Shown: one piece after another, positions 44,084 to 53,913 of the stretch
Numbering within the stretch: the stretch's first letter is position 1
Layout: every line of letters begins with the position of its first letter
From: Fulvitalea axinellae
GTDB lineage: Bacteria > Bacteroidota > Bacteroidia > Cytophagales > Cyclobacteriaceae
NCBI RefSeq assembly: GCF_036492835.1
Contig: NZ_AP025316.1
Location: 248,001 to 312,000 of the forward strand
Direction of reading: 5' to 3'
DNA length: 64,000 nt
Notes under the pieces: model-generated
What the model was told of the DNA's origin: nothing
The model's input: the letters and a program-made list of their open reading frames with translations, nothing else
Databases searched by the model: none
Translations under genes and position numbers: made by a program

Positions 44084-44135
44084 AAAAAAGTCCTCTCTAT
44101 AAGAGCGTATACACTTTTATAGAGAGGACTTTTTT
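44084..44135. terminator. Bidirectional terminator between phosphonate operon and licD-like gene
   Basis: AAAAAAGTCCTCTCTATAA (44084-44102) and its reverse complement (44117-44135) form a 19-bp perfect stem with a 14-nt loop, flanked by A-run and T-run, so it terminates both convergent units. Confidence 0.9.
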
Positions 44136-44151
44136 AGATGAGCTGATGCGA

Positions 44152-45006
44152 TTATTTTCCTTCCTTTCGAAGCTTCTCTTCGAAGAGACAAGGTTTATTT
44201 ACATCGAATTTCAGGAAGTGCGCACTTGACTTTTGCTCTTCGATTGACGGTGGCGTCATATAATCTCCATACAGTGAAGTGAGGTATTTATTAGTGTTGT
44301 TCGGAACACAAAATTCATATTTCCCGAATGGAATTTTCTTAACAGGTAAAATATCCTGGACTTCATAAACAGATCGGAAGGGGCTGTCATAGCCTTTTCC
44401 AAAGTATTTGGTATCCTTATTCCTGCCGTAAAACCAATTGGCAAACTTGATTACATTTTTTTTCCTAAAGCTAAAGACAAGAATTCCACGGATGATTCTC
44501 ATCAGGAAATTGAAAGTCTTATTCTTAAATTGGCACACAAACCAATTCTTAAAGAAGAAGTAACTTTTAGGATGCTTGATATAATCATAGGGGAAAATAT
44601 CAATCATGATTCCCATATGGTATTTCCCTTCGTTATTGCGCTCCCAGCGTTCCATCGCAATGCTTTTCCGATCACGGAGCTTGGCCCAATAATAGCGATA
44701 AGCGGTATCACGCTTATTAGTTTGGAAATATATTTCTTTAGGCAAAACATCATCGGCGATCTCTTTAAGTCGCTCGTAGTCTTTGCGAGGCATTGCTAGG
44801 TCAACGTCATCATCCCAAGGTATAAAGCCTTTGTGGCGAACTGCCCCCAGAAGAGTACCACAGTCGAGCCAATAGGTAAGGTTATGCTCTTTGCATACAT
44901 CATCAAAGATGCACAGCATTCGAGTTAATGTGGATTGGAGTTTCTCCAATTCTGTATTCCCTTCGTTTCTTGTATCTGGGAATATCTTTTTATAGTCTTT
45001 GGCCAT
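44152..45006 (-). CDS. LicD-family phospho(no)transferase
   Basis: 284 residues from ATG 45004-45006; a longer frame starts at 45066 but the extra 20 residues look non-coding. LicD signature: LTYWLDCGTLLGAVRHKGFI (about 50-69) then PWDDDVDLAMPRKDYERL, the metal/nucleotide-binding acidic cluster. LicD proteins transfer phosphocholine or related groups from CDP- or CMP-activated donors to glycans. Next to a fused cytidylyltransferase/PEP mutase operon the donor is probably a CMP-phosphonate, such as CMP-hydroxyethylphosphonate (inference). The final part (SSAHFLKFDVNKPCLFEEKL) lies close to the shared terminator. Acceptor unknown. Confidence 0.87.
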   Translation of the reverse strand: MAKDYKKIFPDTRNEGNTELEKLQSTLTRMLCIFDDVCKEHNLTYWLDCGTLLGAVRHKGFIPWDDDVDLAMPRKDYERLKEIADDVLPKEIYFQTNKRDTAYRYYWAKLRDRKSIAMERWERNNEGKYHMGIMIDIFPYDYIKHPKSYFFFKNWFVCQFKNKTFNFLMRIIRGILVFSFRKKNVIKFANWFYGRNKDTKYFGKGYDSPFRSVYEVQDILPVKKIPFGKYEFCVPNNTNKYLTSLYGDYMTPPSIEEQKSSAHFLKFDVNKPCLFEEKLRKEGK

Positions 45007-45492
45007 TCGTAGAATTGTTTGCCGGTGAGACGTAAATAAAATATGGCGTACAGGATAAGGGTGCAATATAGCAATAAGGTGTGGGAGAGGGAAAATTCCG
45101 AAAGCTTTGCGTGATAAAATACATAGTTAAAAATCTCTTCTGATGGTCAGGAGACCATTTTTCGAAAGAATGAAAAATTTTTCTCGTCCATTGGCGGCAT
45201 TTGCTCCTTTAGCTCCACTAGTTGTTAGAATGCTTAACAGACAAGGAAATTGTCTTGTTTGCAGTTAGTGTTTTATGGCTATACCGTTTTTAAGTTTTTC
45301 AGAAAATAGCATCTGGCGTTGATCTTTCCGCTTGCGGGAGATGACGTTTTTCCAAGCGTTTCGATTGTTTTTGTGACAAGTATCGTCGCCTTTATAAAAA
45401 GGCTGAGCGGTATTCCTATGTCTTTTTTGAAGTAGGACGAAGCGACTTTGGGCTTTTATCGACACCGTTTTTTTAATGATAAACCTATTTCT
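45007..45492. other. Divergent intergenic region upstream of right cassette
   Basis: 486 bp between licD-like gene and the first FAS1 gene of the right cassette. No exact TAnnTTTG box seen on the plus strand; an open frame on the minus strand at 45265-45465 is Lys/Arg-rich without motifs and is not called. By eye it shares no long motif with 16762-17486, the corresponding region of the left cassette. Confidence 0.45.
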
Positions 45493-47625
45493 ATGATTAA
45501 AAACAACTACTTTTTATTGCTCATAATCGGACTCCTTGTCGTGTCGAGTTGCGATGAGGACGACTATTATGACGTCCCCGATGACCTGAAGGGAAACATC
45601 GTTCAGGTACTTGAGACCAAAGGGAATTTCTCCCATATGCTCAAGGCGCTGAAGAGATCGGGTTATGAAAAACCGCTTTCGGCGAGTTCCTATACGTTAT
45701 TCGCTCCTACGGACGAAGCCTTTGACGCTTTCCTGAAGGAGAAAGGCTACGGTTCCGTAGACGATATTCCGGAAGCCGAGCTCAAGAGCCTGGTTCAGCA
45801 CCATATCCTCTCGAACGCTTATAGCTGGAGGGTGATTTTGGAACAGGGACTTTCTGGCCTTGTGTCGCCGGACGATCCGAAGGAACATATAATTACGCCG
45901 AAAAAACCTACGCTTTGCTATAAGCCTCCGGTGGTGGAGACTTTCGAAGAGAAAGAATACACCGTTTGGAAAGGGCGTAAGTTCTTGCCGTTCTTCAATC
46001 CGGAATTCTTCCTTGAGCCCGGCGATTATAACTTCTTCTATCCCGATACCGAATACACCACATTCAACGTGGCCAACGCCGCTATAACGGGTTTGGACCA
46101 AGGCGCCCTGAACGGTATTATCCATGAGGTGGACCACGTTTTAGACCCGTTGCCGACTATCGGAGATGTGATTTATAATGATGATCAGTTTAGCCTGTTC
46201 AAGGAACTCACGGACCGATTTCTGGAATACCAGTACAACTACCAAGCGACGCAGGAAGCCAACAAGGACAACACCGGCGATATAGATTCGCTTTTCAACA
46301 AAAAGCATGAGGGCATCATCTCGTTTGCGCATGACGAATTGGACGGCGTTTTCCAGTTCGGTATTGACGTGCCGGGCGGTGTGAAGTTTAACCATACGGC
46401 CTTTGTTCCCAAGAATGACGTGTTGCAGGCGTACCTGAATGAGACATTCCTGAAGTTCTACGGCTCCGTTGAGGATATTCCCGACGAAGCCATTCGTACG
46501 TTGCTCAACGCCCATCTGGTAGGCGCTCGTCGAAGTATCGGTATTCTTCCATCGGATATGGAAGGGGGATTTTCCACTAATAACGGCGACAACGTCAAGG
46601 TGCCCAAGACCGACGTGTTTATGGCTCGATGGACCAACAACGGCCCATTCTACGGAATGAAAAAGGTAATCCAGCCCAACGCTTTTTCATCGGTGATCGG
46701 CGACTTGTTCTTTAATCCCGATTATTCCGTCTTGCTCAAGATGATGGCTTCTACCGACCTGCAGATTCTTGTCAGTGACCCTACCCACGAGTATACGTTC
46801 CTGGCTCCTGACAATGACGCTTTCGAGAAAGCCGGAATCCGTTATGACGAGGCCAGAAAGGTATTTTTCATCAAACATCCGGTAAGTGGGGAAGACGTAA
46901 GGCTCAACTCTACTCAGCTCAAGGATATCTTGGAACTTCATTTTATCTCCAAAGAAATCGAGAAGGTGGATAGGGTTATTTACGAAAGCTCTATCGACGG
47001 GCAAAACTACTTGGGATTGGTGCCTACCGGATCGCACACCTTCAATGTGATTTCGGGAGGAAGCCAGGAGCAGGGCGTTACGATCTCGAACCGGATTTCG
47101 GGAACCAGAAAGGCTGAGAACGGAACCGTTTACGCCGTGGACCAAGTGCTCTTGCCCGCCCAGAAATCAATAACGCAACTGTTGCTTGAACCCGGCGGAC
47201 CCTATGAGCATTTCGGCAACGTACTCCGCAAGGCGGGCATGGTGGTCGGCACTTCCATACCGTTGTTGGCTTCGGGCAATTTCACTGTTCTGGTACCTAC
47301 GCAGGAAGCTCTTGACGCATATGATTTGCCCGACAATCGAGTGGATCTCGAAGAGTTTCTCCGCTACTTTTTCGTACAGGGCAAGCAGGTTTACGCCGAC
47401 AGATCCATCGACGGCGAGTTTCAGACCATGCGTGTCGATAAAGAGAAGACTACGGCCAACAACAGGTTTTTTCACAAGCTTAGGATTGTCAGCGACGCCC
47501 ACGGAGCGCTTAGCGTCACCGACGGAGCGGGCAACGTGTCCACCATCGCCGACTCCGACAACAGTAACGTCATCTCGCAAGGCATCGCCGTGCATTTGAT
47601 CGACAAAATCTTGTTGAGCAAATAA
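45493..47625 (+). CDS. Large multi-FAS1 (fasciclin) lipoprotein, first gene of right cassette
   Basis: 710 residues from ATG 45493; the upstream 15 codons precede a good lipoprotein signal and are not used. Lipobox VSSC (Cys20), tail DEDDYYD. About four FAS1 units (starts YTLFAPTDEAFDAFL, HTAFVPKNDVLQAYL, YTFLAPDNDAFEKAG, FTVLVPTQEALDAYD; ends NGIIHEVDHVLDPL, NGTVYAVDQVLLPA). The first unit has a Pro-rich insertion (about 130-190), as in the left paralogue. It is 10 nt before the SusC gene. Likely surface adhesion or ligand docking; no enzyme motif. Confidence 0.87.
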   Translation: MIKNNYFLLLIIGLLVVSSCDEDDYYDVPDDLKGNIVQVLETKGNFSHMLKALKRSGYEKPLSASSYTLFAPTDEAFDAFLKEKGYGSVDDIPEAELKSLVQHHILSNAYSWRVILEQGLSGLVSPDDPKEHIITPKKPTLCYKPPVVETFEEKEYTVWKGRKFLPFFNPEFFLEPGDYNFFYPDTEYTTFNVANAAITGLDQGALNGIIHEVDHVLDPLPTIGDVIYNDDQFSLFKELTDRFLEYQYNYQATQEANKDNTGDIDSLFNKKHEGIISFAHDELDGVFQFGIDVPGGVKFNHTAFVPKNDVLQAYLNETFLKFYGSVEDIPDEAIRTLLNAHLVGARRSIGILPSDMEGGFSTNNGDNVKVPKTDVFMARWTNNGPFYGMKKVIQPNAFSSVIGDLFFNPDYSVLLKMMASTDLQILVSDPTHEYTFLAPDNDAFEKAGIRYDEARKVFFIKHPVSGEDVRLNSTQLKDILELHFISKEIEKVDRVIYESSIDGQNYLGLVPTGSHTFNVISGGSQEQGVTISNRISGTRKAENGTVYAVDQVLLPAQKSITQLLLEPGGPYEHFGNVLRKAGMVVGTSIPLLASGNFTVLVPTQEALDAYDLPDNRVDLEEFLRYFFVQGKQVYADRSIDGEFQTMRVDKEKTTANNRFFHKLRIVSDAHGALSVTDGAGNVSTIADSDNSNVISQGIAVHLIDKILLSK

Positions 47626-47635
47626 TTTTTCCTTT

Positions 47636-50600
47636 ATGAAAAGATATTTATTCCTATTGACCCTGTTCCTGACGGGGCATATATTCTGGAACCAAGCTTG
47701 GGCGCAAGACGGTGGCCGGCTGGTCCAGGGCACACTCCGGGACGCCGAAACGGGCGAGACCCTGATCGGGGTGACGGTAATTGAAGTGGGGGAGAACGAC
47801 CGTTCCGTACAGGGACAGGTAACCGACCTCAACGGCTTTTTCATGATGAAAGTGAAAAGCTCCGCCTCAAAGCTCAAGTTCTCGTATATCGGTTACAAAA
47901 CCGTGACTTTGCCTATTGACAAAGACAAGTTTGAGGTAAGGCTTGAGGAAGACATCTCAAAGCTGGAAACGGTAGAGGTGACGGGGGAACGCTATTCCTC
48001 CGACGGATTTATCGCTGTACGCGACCGGGTTTCCGTTTCCAAAAAAGTCGATATCAAAGATCTGGACGCCATCATGGCGCCTTCGGTTGACGAGATGCTC
48101 CAGGGCCGAATCAGTAACGTGGATATTTCGGCAGTGAGTGGCGACCCGGGCTCGGGTATGCGTATCCGTATTCGCGGTACGTCCACCATTACCGGCAACG
48201 CCGAACCGATGATCGTAGTCGATGGCGTACCGTTCCGCGCCGAGATTCCTTCGGACTTTGACTTTACCGTCGCTGACGACCAAGGCTACGGCGCCTTGTT
48301 GGCAATCGCTCCGAGTGATATCGCCTCGATCGAAATCCTGAAAGACGCCGCCTCCGCCGCTATTTGGGGCTCCAATGCGGCCAATGGCGTGATTATGATT
48401 ACCACCAAGCGTGGTCGTAAAGCCAGGCCCACTTTGTCGTATAATTTCAATTACGGTATCACGGATCAGCCTGATCCTATCCCTACGCTTAGTGGCGTAA
48501 ACTATACGACTCTGCAAAAGGAAGCCGCCTTCAACGTTAACGGAAACATGAAGTTCGGCAATAATTTCAAAGAGCTGAACTATGATCCTACTTGGAGCGA
48601 ATACCATAACTACGCCCAAGAAACCGATTGGCTGGGTGCGATTACAAGGACAGGACTAAAGTCTGAGCACAACCTATCCCTTTCGGGCGGTGGCGACAAA
48701 GCCCGTTATCGTTTGGGCGTCGGTTATCTTGACGATGGCGGTACGACAAAAAACACCGGGTTCAAACGTGTTTCGGCCAGAGCCAACTTGGACTATGAGG
48801 TAACCACAAAACTGAAAATCTCGACGGACTTTTCATATGTGCGCTCCGACCGTGACATGACTTACGATTCGGAAAAAAATAATACTCCGAACGAAAGGGA
48901 TATCGCTTATCGGAAAATGCCGAACGAGAGTATTTGGGAATATGACGAAGAGGGTAACCGCACAGGCAAATACTTTACGCCAGATCCGTTTACTACATAT
49001 CAAGGCCTGTATAACCCGGTGGCCCAGATCAACGACGCTTGGAAGAATAAGACCGAAAACCGTCTTGGCACCAACTTCCGTTTGCGTTATAATATCCTGA
49101 CAAGTCTTTACTTCGAAGGAACGCTTTCTTTCTCTGCCTACTCGCAAAAGTTGACGGATTTTCTTCCGAAATCAGCGACAGGAAGGGACTGGACTTTTAG
49201 TGGCGTAAACAAAGGGTCTGAGCTTGACAAGGAGATTTATGATGTGCAGACATTCTCCAAACTCATCTATACGCCCCAAATCGGAGACAAGCATGAGTTG
49301 TTGGTGATGGGTCAGTGGCAAACCAGCGAGTTCCGCGATGCGGGTTACGCCTCTAGCGTTTCCAATACGCCGTCCGGACTTCTGACCGACCCTTCCGGAG
49401 CGGGACGTTTATCCGGCGTTTCCAACTACACCGGCCGTGGCCGTGGATTAGGCGGACTCACGCAGTTTTCTTACAAATACGACGACCGCTATATCACCCA
49501 AGCCGGTTTCAGGCTCGACGCCAGTTCCAAATTCGGCAGCGACAACCGCTGGGGAGCCTTTCCTTTCGCCTCTTTGGGCTGGAGGGTTACTTCCGAACCG
49601 TTTTTGCGTGATAAGGCCCAATGGATAAACGAATTCAAAATCAGGGGTAGTTTCGGGGTGAACGGTGGCGAGCCTCGCGACGCTTTCCTTCACTACAGCC
49701 GTTACAAGGCCGGTGACAACTATCTGGGCAGAGGCGGTATTTTTCCTGCCAACACCAAAATCACCAACCTTCAGTGGTCACGCACTACCCAGTACAATAT
49801 CGGTTACGATTTCCACGCTTTCGAAAATCGCTTGAACATCACGATGGACTTTTATAAGAAAAGAACCACCGACATGATCTTCAACGGTCTGGCGATTCCG
49901 ACAGCCTCGGGATTTACCTCAACGACCCAAAACTGGGGAGCCTTGACGAACAAAGGAGTGGAGCTTGCCATCGACGGAACGGTTTACAAACGCAAGGACC
50001 TCAAAGTGGATTTGATGTTTAATATTGCCAAAAACATCAATGTAATCGAATCCCTGCCGGAAAACGCCACGCTCAAAAAAGGCGATGTGTATAAGAACGG
50101 GGAGTATGCTACCAGCTTGGTGTTGGGAGATCCGCTCGGTTCATTCTACGGCTACCGATATAAAGGCGTGTACAAGACGGACGAAGACGCCGTTGCCCGA
50201 GACAAGAACGGCGAAGTGATTCCCGATTTGTCTACAGGCAAGCCCAAGAAAATGATTATGGGCAAGTCGAATTACATCTTCCGCGGTGGCGACGCCATGT
50301 ACGAAGACGTCAACAAGGACGGCGTGATCGACGAGCTCGACGTCGTTTATCTCGGCAATTCCGAGCCGGACGTGACTGGCGGTTTCAGCGTCAGGGTATT
50401 TTACAAAGGGCTTTCGCTTAGCTCGTTTTTCAACTACCGTATAGGACAGGACGTGATCAACTCGGCCCGGATGGGATTGGAGAACATGTACACCCGCGAC
50501 AACCAGGCGGCTTCGGTAATGAGACGCTGGCGTGGCCCGGGCGATGATACCGACATCCCGCGCGCCATGTACAACGCCGGTTACAACTGGTTAGGCTCCG

Positions 50601-50860
50601 ATCGTTTTGTGGAAAAAGCCAGCTTCTTGCGTTGGCAGAACGTGACACTGACCTATACCTTGGACAGAAAGCTCCTGAAGCGTATCGGCGTAACGTCTAT
50701 GCGATTCAACGTTACGGCCTATAACCTGATGGTGTTTACCGATTATACCGGACAGGATCCGGAAGTGGGCAGGGGAGGCGATCCGGCCGCGCCGATTTAC
50801 GACAACGCCCGGACACCTCGCGGACGTTCGGTACGGATGGGCGTAAACGTGACTTTTTAA
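47636..50860 (+). CDS. SusC/RagA-family TonB-dependent outer-membrane transporter (first pair, right cassette)
   Basis: 1074 residues. Signal peptide (to about AWAQ), regulatory-like domain (LVQGTLRDAETGETLIGVTV, DLNGFFMMKV), plug with RIRIRGTSTITG, EPMIVVDGVPFR and EILKDAASAAIWGSNAANGV, then a barrel ending GVNVTF with terminal Phe. DTDWLGAI and LTYTLDRKLLKRI are shared with the left paralogue. Part of the first SusCD complex with the lipoprotein at 50881-52362. It starts 10 nt after the FAS1 gene. Confidence 0.95.
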   Translation: MKRYLFLLTLFLTGHIFWNQAWAQDGGRLVQGTLRDAETGETLIGVTVIEVGENDRSVQGQVTDLNGFFMMKVKSSASKLKFSYIGYKTVTLPIDKDKFEVRLEEDISKLETVEVTGERYSSDGFIAVRDRVSVSKKVDIKDLDAIMAPSVDEMLQGRISNVDISAVSGDPGSGMRIRIRGTSTITGNAEPMIVVDGVPFRAEIPSDFDFTVADDQGYGALLAIAPSDIASIEILKDAASAAIWGSNAANGVIMITTKRGRKARPTLSYNFNYGITDQPDPIPTLSGVNYTTLQKEAAFNVNGNMKFGNNFKELNYDPTWSEYHNYAQETDWLGAITRTGLKSEHNLSLSGGGDKARYRLGVGYLDDGGTTKNTGFKRVSARANLDYEVTTKLKISTDFSYVRSDRDMTYDSEKNNTPNERDIAYRKMPNESIWEYDEEGNRTGKYFTPDPFTTYQGLYNPVAQINDAWKNKTENRLGTNFRLRYNILTSLYFEGTLSFSAYSQKLTDFLPKSATGRDWTFSGVNKGSELDKEIYDVQTFSKLIYTPQIGDKHELLVMGQWQTSEFRDAGYASSVSNTPSGLLTDPSGAGRLSGVSNYTGRGRGLGGLTQFSYKYDDRYITQAGFRLDASSKFGSDNRWGAFPFASLGWRVTSEPFLRDKAQWINEFKIRGSFGVNGGEPRDAFLHYSRYKAGDNYLGRGGIFPANTKITNLQWSRTTQYNIGYDFHAFENRLNITMDFYKKRTTDMIFNGLAIPTASGFTSTTQNWGALTNKGVELAIDGTVYKRKDLKVDLMFNIAKNINVIESLPENATLKKGDVYKNGEYATSLVLGDPLGSFYGYRYKGVYKTDEDAVARDKNGEVIPDLSTGKPKKMIMGKSNYIFRGGDAMYEDVNKDGVIDELDVVYLGNSEPDVTGGFSVRVFYKGLSLSSFFNYRIGQDVINSARMGLENMYTRDNQAASVMRRWRGPGDDTDIPRAMYNAGYNWLGSDRFVEKASFLRWQNVTLTYTLDRKLLKRIGVTSMRFNVTAYNLMVFTDYTGQDPEVGRGGDPAAPIYDNARTPRGRSVRMGVNVTF

Positions 50861-50880
50861 CAGGCTAAAATCAGGTAACG

Positions 50881-52362
50881 ATGAGAAAAACCAAATATAT
50901 GTTTCTGGCCTTGGCCATGCTTTTGGGAGCTTCGTGCACCAGTTGGCTGGAAATCGGGCCGGAGAACGACATTGTCCTCGAAGACTACTGGAAGTCTAAA
51001 GAGGATATAGAGTCGGCGGTTTTTGCCGCATACGGCGGATTGGCCCGCCAACAAACGAAAATGTTCGAGTGGGGAGAGCTCCGGGGCGACGCGCTTGAGG
51101 CTACTACCGAGACGGACGAAGACGCTCAGAAAGCGATGCGGTTGGAGATTTTCCCCGAAAGCGAATTTGCCAAATGGGATGGTTTCTACAAGACCATTAA
51201 CCGGGCAAATACAGTCCTTAAATACGGACCAACGGTACAGGACTACGACGAATCCCTTACCGACGAGGATCTTGGAGCCTTGATGGGCGAGGCGTATTTT
51301 CTGCGCGCACTGAGCTATTTCTACTTGGTCAGGTCTTTCGGCGAAGTGCCGATGCCTCTTTTGCCTTCCGATACCGACAAGCAGGATATTTATCTTGAGA
51401 AAAGTAGCGAGCAGGCTGTGGTCAATCAGATTATTGACGATTTGACCAAAGCCGAAAAAATCATTTCCGACGACTACGGCAAACTGGAAGAGAACAAGGG
51501 ACGAGGAACAAAATCCGCCGTTCGCGCATTGCTGGCCGATGTATATATGTGGGCCGAGAATTACCCTAAGGCTATTCTTTATTGCGATAAGATTTTCAAT
51601 CGCGCCGCCCACGGCCTGTTGCCGGGCGAGCGTTGGTTTGACATTTTCGCCAAAGGAAATACCAACGAGGGAATCTATGAACTCCAAACCGATAGAGAGG
51701 TCGCTCAGCAGACGCTCAGATACCAAAAGACACTAGTGCCTGTCGGGAATACGCGTTTCAAAGCGTCATCTGCTTTGAAGAAATTGTTTAACCAAGCCGA
51801 TATCCGCGGTGAGGAAGTCTCTTATCGCGGAGATGGAGCGGGTGGGATCGCTGGAAACATATGGAAATATATGGGCCTGACCACCGCAAAGGAAAGTGTG
51901 GTTCGGGTGCGTAATGTTGGGGATGAGGAACTTGCCAACTGGATCGTTTACCGTCTGGCCGACATTATCCTTCTCAAAGCCGAGGCCCTGATCCAGACAG
52001 GTGATTTCTTAGGAGCGCAAAGGCTGATCAACAATGTCCGCCAGCGCGCTGGTCTTGGCGCCTTGATTCTCCCTACGGATAAGGCCGAAGCGGAGGACAA
52101 ACTGCTCGAAGAGCGCGCCCGCGAGTTCGCTTTCGAGGGAAAACGTTGGTTCGATATGCTTCGCGTAGCCAAGCGAAACGAGTACGCCCGCAAGGATCTC
52201 CTTATCGAAATCCTTACCGAAAACGTATCGCCGTCGCAACTGCCGATCTGGAAAAGTAAGCTTTCGGACCCTTTGAGCTACTATTGGCCATTGCCGAGAG
52301 TAGAGGTGGAGAACAACCAGAACCTCAAGCAGAATCCTTATTACGAACAAACGGCCCGCTAG
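50881..52362 (+). CDS. SusD/RagB-family nutrient-binding lipoprotein (first pair, right cassette)
   Basis: 493 residues. Lipobox GASC (Cys19), then TSWLEIGPENDIVLEDYWKS. TPR-like helices (LRALSYFYLVRSFGEVPM) and the C-terminal signature LLEERAREFAFEGKRWFDML and KQNPYYEQ. It is 20 nt downstream of its SusC gene. Paralogous to 9949-11394 (481 residues). Ends 3 nt before the next FAS1 gene, so they are probably coupled. Confidence 0.94.
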   Translation: MRKTKYMFLALAMLLGASCTSWLEIGPENDIVLEDYWKSKEDIESAVFAAYGGLARQQTKMFEWGELRGDALEATTETDEDAQKAMRLEIFPESEFAKWDGFYKTINRANTVLKYGPTVQDYDESLTDEDLGALMGEAYFLRALSYFYLVRSFGEVPMPLLPSDTDKQDIYLEKSSEQAVVNQIIDDLTKAEKIISDDYGKLEENKGRGTKSAVRALLADVYMWAENYPKAILYCDKIFNRAAHGLLPGERWFDIFAKGNTNEGIYELQTDREVAQQTLRYQKTLVPVGNTRFKASSALKKLFNQADIRGEEVSYRGDGAGGIAGNIWKYMGLTTAKESVVRVRNVGDEELANWIVYRLADIILLKAEALIQTGDFLGAQRLINNVRQRAGLGALILPTDKAEAEDKLLEERAREFAFEGKRWFDMLRVAKRNEYARKDLLIEILTENVSPSQLPIWKSKLSDPLSYYWPLPRVEVENNQNLKQNPYYEQTAR

Positions 52363-52365
52363 AAC

Positions 52366-53880
52366 ATGGAAATGATTGAAAGAAACATACTGTTCCGGAA
52401 GCTGGGTGCGTTCGCCGTCGTTTTCGCTTCGATGTGGGCTTTCGCCTCTTGTAGCGACGACGTGGACGAACAGTTCACCACTTCCGAGGAGCTGACTATC
52501 GTACAGTTCCTGAACCAAAACGATTCCATCTATTCGGATTGGGTAAAGGTGATTGAGAAATCCGATATCGAGGGATCGCTGAACGCATACGGAACCTATA
52601 CCCACTTCGCCCCGACGAACAAGGCGATGGGCAAATTCCTTCAGGAATTGGGGATTTCGTCGGTGGATGATATGGAAAAAGACTTGGCCAAACTCGTGGC
52701 CCGCTACCATACTTTGGCGACCAGTTATCCGACCACGGCCTTCGAACACGGCGTTTTGGCCGATACCACCGCTTCGGGCGACCGTCTCAGCACTTCGTTC
52801 GGCGAAGGCGGATTACGTTCGATTATGGTAAACGACCAGTCCAAAATTGTTGGGCGCGACGTGGAATGCTCGAATGGTTTCGTCCACACGCTGGACGAGG
52901 TTTTGAGACCCGTTACCAAATCGCTTTATGATGTTATCAAAGCGAATCCCGATTTGGGGATTTTCGCCCAGGCATTGGCCGAAACAGGCCTTAGCGATAC
53001 GCTGACAAAGATTACGGCCGGAAGCCGGAAGATGTACGCGACCGTTTTGGTGGAATCTGACGAGACTTTTAAGAAAGCCGGAATCAATTCATTTGACGAA
53101 TTGAAAGCCCGCTACAGCGATACGCCGAATATGAAAGACAAAGCTAACGGCTTGTATAAGTTTATGCATTACCACTGCGTATCCGGCTCCGTTTATTCTT
53201 CCGATTTTATCAGTAACCTGTACCCGACTTTCAACGACGCGTTGATCAACGTCAGGATCACCAACGAGATTAGAATCAATCCGCTGGTGGGCGAGGACGA
53301 TGTGGAGACGTCGAACGGACTGAATATGGACAAAGTCAATATTCCCGCTAAAAACGGCGTTTATCACTATCTCAACGACGTGATGCCGTTTTATCAGCCG
53401 GATCCGGTGGAATACGTGTTCGACCTTCAGGGAATCCGCGACATGCAGCCTTTCCGCAAGCCGTCGAACCACCGTAACGTTTATTTCCCAAAAGACCTGC
53501 CTTCTCTCGACATTCAGGGCAGTTTCGATTGGTTCGTTTACGAAGCCAACAGGGGCGGTTATCGCGGTCGCGACTTTTTCTGGATCGTTTCCTCTGGCTG
53601 TTCTATCGAAGTGGAAACCGATCCGGTTATCGCCGGCAAGTACGAGGTGTTTATCTCTTATGGCAAAGCCGGCGACGGCACCATTATGAAAATGTACGTG
53701 GACGGCGTGCCGCAGTCAACCTACATCGATTGCCACGGTGGCGGATATGAGGAAAAATCTTTGGGCGTATTCACCTTCGACGAGACGAAGAAGCACAAGT
53801 TCAAAGCCGAAGTAATCATCACTCCGGGCCGTACGGTAACGCAATGGGACGCCGTGATTTTCAAACCGGTGAAAGACTGA
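52366..53880 (+). CDS. FAS1 (fasciclin) domain lipoprotein, second FAS1 of right cassette
   Basis: 504 residues; the in-frame ATG at 52372 is also possible as start. Lipobox FASC. Two FAS1 domains: about 45-195 (YTHFAPTNKAMGKFL, DVECSNGFVHTLDEVLRP) and 195-350 (VLVESDETFKKAGI, KNGVYHYLNDVMP). The C-terminal part (FFWIVSSGCSIEVETDPVI, KYEVFISYGKAG, KMYVDGVPQSTYIDC) is a probable beta-sandwich binding module. Same architecture as 8440-9945, but the C-terminal strands differ more than the FAS1 parts. Confidence 0.85.
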   Translation: MEMIERNILFRKLGAFAVVFASMWAFASCSDDVDEQFTTSEELTIVQFLNQNDSIYSDWVKVIEKSDIEGSLNAYGTYTHFAPTNKAMGKFLQELGISSVDDMEKDLAKLVARYHTLATSYPTTAFEHGVLADTTASGDRLSTSFGEGGLRSIMVNDQSKIVGRDVECSNGFVHTLDEVLRPVTKSLYDVIKANPDLGIFAQALAETGLSDTLTKITAGSRKMYATVLVESDETFKKAGINSFDELKARYSDTPNMKDKANGLYKFMHYHCVSGSVYSSDFISNLYPTFNDALINVRITNEIRINPLVGEDDVETSNGLNMDKVNIPAKNGVYHYLNDVMPFYQPDPVEYVFDLQGIRDMQPFRKPSNHRNVYFPKDLPSLDIQGSFDWFVYEANRGGYRGRDFFWIVSSGCSIEVETDPVIAGKYEVFISYGKAGDGTIMKMYVDGVPQSTYIDCHGGGYEEKSLGVFTFDETKKHKFKAEVIITPGRTVTQWDAVIFKPVKD

Positions 53881-53913
53881 CCGCGAGTATTCCATTTTTA
53901 AACAGGAATTAAC

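Noticed and set aside
45265-45465. Minus-strand frame between licD-like gene and right cassette
   Set aside because: Basic, low-information translation with no family motif; the region is more likely the promoter of the right cassette.
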